Shown piece after piece: positions 15,263 to 17,729 of a DNA stretch of 17,729 nt (the first letter of the stretch is position 1; every line of letters begins with the position of its first letter). The DNA is from DSOS01 sp035286585 (GTDB lineage Bacteria > Chloroflexota > Anaerolineae > Anaerolineales > UBA4823). Below the pieces are notes generated by a model. That model was not told where the DNA came from and made no database searches. It was given only the letters and a program-made list of their open reading frames with translations. The position numbers and the translations under genes are program-made. The stretch lies in assembly GCA_035286585.1 (NCBI GenBank), contig DATEDC010000068.1:1-17729 (forward strand), read 5' to 3'.

Positions 15263-16033
15263 ATGCCAGGGCAAGTTTCAGTCAAAGAGGATATTTTTCC
15301 CAAGGGGACGAATAAGACTTACGCGCTGGTCGAGCTGATGCCGCGCCAGTCTCCCTTGGTGGATAAAGGCCCCGAGGACACGGTCTTCTCCTTTCCAGTG
15401 CTTTTGCTGTGGGAGATCATCTTGTTCCTGGGGGTGACGTTGGTGATTTTCCTTTTTTCACTCTTCAAACAGGCCCCTCTCGAAGAGATCGCCAACCCAA
15501 TGGTGACCACAGACCCTGCCAAAGCCCCGTGGTATTTTGTGGGACTGCAAGAATTGCTGGAGCATATGCATCCAACGCTAGCCGGGGTGATCATCCCAGG
15601 GATCCTGGTTGTGTTTTTGATGGCGTTACCTTATCTCGATTCCTCCAGGCTGAACCCGGGCGCCTGGTTCACCTCCGGGCGCGGGAAGCGCATCGCCGGT
15701 TGGATGGCGATTTATACGCTGCTCGTGATGCCAGGTTACATCGCCTTGGATAACATATTCAATTTGCGAGAATTGTTACGTTACAGCGCTCCTCAGTGGA
15801 TATCTCAAGGCCTGATCCCAGCCGCGATTATTGCATTGCTAACCACCTTGCCACTCGTTGTGCTGCGGCGCATGAGGGCTACCCAGCGCGAAGTCTTGAT
15901 AGCCCTATTTACAATTATGCTCGTTTCCGCTTTGGTGTTTACCATGAGCGGGTTTTTATTCCGAGGGCCGGGTTTCAAGCTTTACTGGCCATGGGAAATG
16001 CCCGGCGGCTATAACCCGTGGAATGAGTTTTAA
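15263..16033 (+). CDS. Cytochrome b subunit IV-like protein (C-terminal half)
   Basis: This 256-residue partner of the b6-like protein forms the quinol-oxidation (Qo) site. It has about five membrane helices (42-67, 105-124, 144-162, 184-202, 211-232), against three in plant subunit IV. The Qo motif, PEWY in most bc1/b6f complexes, is APWY here (88-91, DPAKAPWYFVGLQELL), so the catalytic Glu is absent. The end, FRGPGFKLYWPWE, is typical of menaquinol:cytochrome c reductases of Gram-positive and Chloroflexota type. The start has AGAGGTG upstream. No cytochrome c haem motif is present, unlike the fused b/c subunit of Bacillus. It is 31 bases after the b6 gene and in the same operon. Confidence 0.9.
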   Translation: MPGQVSVKEDIFPKGTNKTYALVELMPRQSPLVDKGPEDTVFSFPVLLLWEIILFLGVTLVIFLFSLFKQAPLEEIANPMVTTDPAKAPWYFVGLQELLEHMHPTLAGVIIPGILVVFLMALPYLDSSRLNPGAWFTSGRGKRIAGWMAIYTLLVMPGYIALDNIFNLRELLRYSAPQWISQGLIPAAIIALLTTLPLVVLRRMRATQREVLIALFTIMLVSALVFTMSGFLFRGPGFKLYWPWEMPGGYNPWNEF

Positions 16034-16050
16034 GAACCGGGAGGATAACG

Positions 16051-16539
16051 ATGGGAAACTCGAAAAAACAGGCGATCACTCGTGGAGAGTTTCTAAATTT
16101 CGCCTGGGCCGTCTCGCTGGTTGGGCTTTTTGGTCAGGCGAGCGCGGCCCTGTGGCGTTTCATCCTGCCTCGCCGGCAATCTGGGGCATTTGGCGATAAG
16201 ATAGTCGCCGGCCGCGTGCAAGAATTCCAGCTCAAAAGTGTCAGCCACGTACAAAAGGGGCGTTTTTATATCTCCCGCCTTGAAGATGGCAGCCTGCTGG
16301 CGTTATGGCACCGTTGCACCCACCTCGGTTGCACCGTCCCTTGGCGAGAGGACGAAGGTGTTTTCCACTGCCCTTGCCACAGTTCGGTATTTAACTTACG
16401 CGGCGAGGTGCTTAGCGGACCAGCGCCGCGTCCCCTGGATTTATTCCCCATCGAATTCGTTGCTGGGGAAATTGTGGTAGACACCAGCCGTCCAATCGAA
16501 CGCGACACCTTCGACCCATCCCAGGCTACCCGCGCCTAG
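16051..16539 (+). CDS. Rieske [2Fe-2S] protein
   Basis: The protein has 162 residues and takes one electron from quinol at the Qo site, passing it to a periplasmic carrier. The cluster motifs are CTHLGC (Cys89, His91, Cys94) and CPCHSS (Cys107, Cys109, His110), giving two Cys and two His ligands, with the disulfide pair Cys94/Cys109. The N-terminal anchor (about 12-38) is preceded by TRGEFL, where Rieske proteins usually carry a twin-arginine motif (SRRxFL). Here the second Arg is Gly. GGGAGG (16039-16044) 6 bases before the ATG fixes the start, so no missing N terminus is likely. It follows the cytochrome b genes, whereas many operons place Rieske first. GSG of SGPAP is the Pro loop. Confidence 0.95.
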   Translation: MGNSKKQAITRGEFLNFAWAVSLVGLFGQASAALWRFILPRRQSGAFGDKIVAGRVQEFQLKSVSHVQKGRFYISRLEDGSLLALWHRCTHLGCTVPWREDEGVFHCPCHSSVFNLRGEVLSGPAPRPLDLFPIEFVAGEIVVDTSRPIERDTFDPSQATRA

Positions 16540-16548
16540 GAGGCCATC

Positions 16549-17691
16549 ATGCGGAGAAATGAAAACTATACCCCACACATAACAGTGGCGTTCGGGCTTA
16601 CCCTGGCGATCCTGGTTTCTTTTCAAATTTATATCTGGCAAGAACCATCCCGAATTACAGAAGACCTGGAGCGCGACCAGCTCCTCGCAGTCACTGCGGG
16701 ACGTTCATTGTATGCCGAGAACTGTTCTTTGTGTCACGGGGAAGATGGCGAGGGCGCCGATGGGCCGGCGCTAAACGACAAAAGCTTTTTGGTAAACACC
16801 AGCGATGAGACAATCTTTAGTTTGATCGGGTCCGGGGTGCCAAGCTCCGAGATGCCGGCCTGGAACCAGGCATTTGGCGGTCCTTTTACGGATCAACAAA
16901 TTCAGCAGATCGTAGCCTTTATGCGCAACTGGGAAGGTGAGGCGCCCGACCGCCGATCAATTGCCATGCAGGGGGACCCGGTCAATGGATTGACCATCTT
17001 CAGCAGCACCTGCGTAATCTGCCATGGCGAGGATGGTCTGGGCAGCGAGCGCGCGCCGGCTATCAATGATCCCGCCAAACTCGAACAATTCGACGATGAC
17101 TGGTATGAGCAAACCATTGCTGAAGGACGGCCAGCGCAGGGGATGCCTACCTGGGGCACGGTGTTATCACCAGAGCAAATCCGCGATTTGGTGGCATTAC
17201 TGCGAGCCTGGGAGCGGGGCGAAACCGTGGATCTCCCCGGAATAGAGGTGTATCTACACGAAGCCTCACACGCGATTGGACATAATGACCTCGAGGAGGC
17301 TGAACACCAGCTTGAGGAAGCAACCAAGATTGCTTCTGGAGATCAGCTCCAGGCGCTCGAAGAGGCATTAAATGCTTTGCGTTCGGGTGATATTTCTGCT
17401 GCGCAAGAAGCAATCGAGAGAGCCGAAACCATGAGCGGCTCAGGAATGATGATGCCTGAGATGGATATGGGCAAAATTCCAGTCCAACCGGGTGAAAAAG
17501 AAGCGCGCGCCGCATTGGAAGATCTTGAAAGCGGCAACCTTGAATCGGCAACAGCCAGACTGAGGGTCGCCCAGGTATTGGCACAGGGAGATTTGAAGGA
17601 AGCGATCGAGCACTCACTCGAAGATGTAAACGCCGGCAGGGTTCAGGAAGCGATAGAGGTATTACGCGAGGTACTCGGTAATGTGCCTTAG
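16549..17691 (+). CDS. Membrane-anchored dihaem cytochrome c with duplicated helical C-terminal domain
   Basis: The protein has 380 residues. An uncleaved-looking N-terminal helix (about 10-30) anchors it, with the rest in the periplasm. Two cytochrome c domains follow: CSLCH (59-63, likely Met102) and CVICH (155-159, likely Met199). Residues 235-376 are an acidic, all-helical region with two similar blocks of about 57 residues (about 235-293 and 318-376). Each shows an alternating pattern of the type 'A..x.L..G(D/N)LEEA' reminiscent of TPR or helical hairpins. The blocks are joined by a Met-rich linker (295-307). The ribosome site TAGGAGG includes the Rieske stop codon. It probably takes electrons from the Rieske protein, in the place of cytochrome c1 or f. 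The tail's function is unknown. Confidence 0.88.
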   Translation: MRRNENYTPHITVAFGLTLAILVSFQIYIWQEPSRITEDLERDQLLAVTAGRSLYAENCSLCHGEDGEGADGPALNDKSFLVNTSDETIFSLIGSGVPSSEMPAWNQAFGGPFTDQQIQQIVAFMRNWEGEAPDRRSIAMQGDPVNGLTIFSSTCVICHGEDGLGSERAPAINDPAKLEQFDDDWYEQTIAEGRPAQGMPTWGTVLSPEQIRDLVALLRAWERGETVDLPGIEVYLHEASHAIGHNDLEEAEHQLEEATKIASGDQLQALEEALNALRSGDISAAQEAIERAETMSGSGMMMPEMDMGKIPVQPGEKEARAALEDLESGNLESATARLRVAQVLAQGDLKEAIEHSLEDVNAGRVQEAIEVLREVLGNVP

Positions 17692-17713
17692 TATAGGTAC
17701 AAATGCCTATACT
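17690..17713. repeat. Inverted repeat after the last gene
   Basis: AGTATAGG (17690-17697) pairs perfectly with CCTATACT (17706-17713) around an 8-base loop. It overlaps the stop codon of the cytochrome c gene. There is no T run after it, so it is a weak terminator candidate. It could equally be an operator for a gene beyond the window. Confidence 0.4.
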
Positions 17714-17729
17714 CTAACACGCCGATTGG

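Overview
The window is a respiratory-chain locus from a moderately GC-rich bacterium, most likely a member of the Chloroflexota (Anaerolineae or Thermomicrobia side). That assignment rests on the cytochrome c–narGHJI gene order (as in Thermus narCGHJI and in Chloroflexota nitrite oxidisers such as Nitrolancea), an auracyanin-like lipoprotein cupredoxin, a b6-type split cytochrome b with a 'menaquinol' style subunit IV, and a TCATTGCGA-type palindromic repeat that I remember as common in Chloroflexota. No phylogeny could be run. All genes lie on the + strand.

Layout. (1) 1-423: the 3' part of a NarL/FixJ response regulator. (2) 424-758: a non-coding region with a REP-like palindrome, overlapping hairpins and a probable intrinsic terminator. 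(3) 759-8554: a tight cluster with a degenerate receiver-domain protein, a membrane-anchored dihaem cytochrome c (NarC-like), and the cytoplasmic-type molybdenum enzyme NarG, NarH, the chaperone NarJ and the dihaem b anchor NarI. (4) 8649-9707: a TDT/SLAC1-TehA family anion channel where a NarK transporter is normally expected. (5) 9848-11954: a PAS histidine kinase and an OmpR-type regulator with overlapping ends, behind a good extended -10 promoter. (6) 12034-17691: a second electron-transfer cluster with a GltD-like FAD/NAD(P) oxidoreductase carrying N- and C-terminal Fe-S domains, a lipoprotein cupredoxin, a cytochrome b6-like protein, a subunit IV-like protein, a Rieske protein and a dihaem cytochrome c with an unusual duplicated helical tail.

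How it may work together. The first cluster interconverts nitrate and nitrite. Sequence alone cannot say whether it is a nitrate reductase (menaquinol to nitrate) or a nitrite oxidoreductase (nitrite to cytochrome c). The last cluster is a Rieske/cytochrome b quinol:electron-acceptor oxidoreductase with its own periplasmic carriers (cupredoxin, dihaem c) plus a soluble NAD(P)-linked flavoprotein. A coherent but inferred model is that the Rieske/b complex links menaquinone to periplasmic carriers, while the flavoprotein links it, possibly in reverse, to NAD(P)H. The two-component system between the clusters is the obvious candidate regulator.

The most notable points are the GltD-like flavoprotein coupled to a Rieske/b operon, the cupredoxin whose axial Met is replaced by Glu, the cysteine-free b6-type cytochrome b with an APWY Qo motif, the cytochrome c with a duplicated helical tail and Met-rich linker, the SLAC1-type channel replacing NarK, and the receiver-like protein without its phospho-acceptor Asp at the head of the nar cluster.
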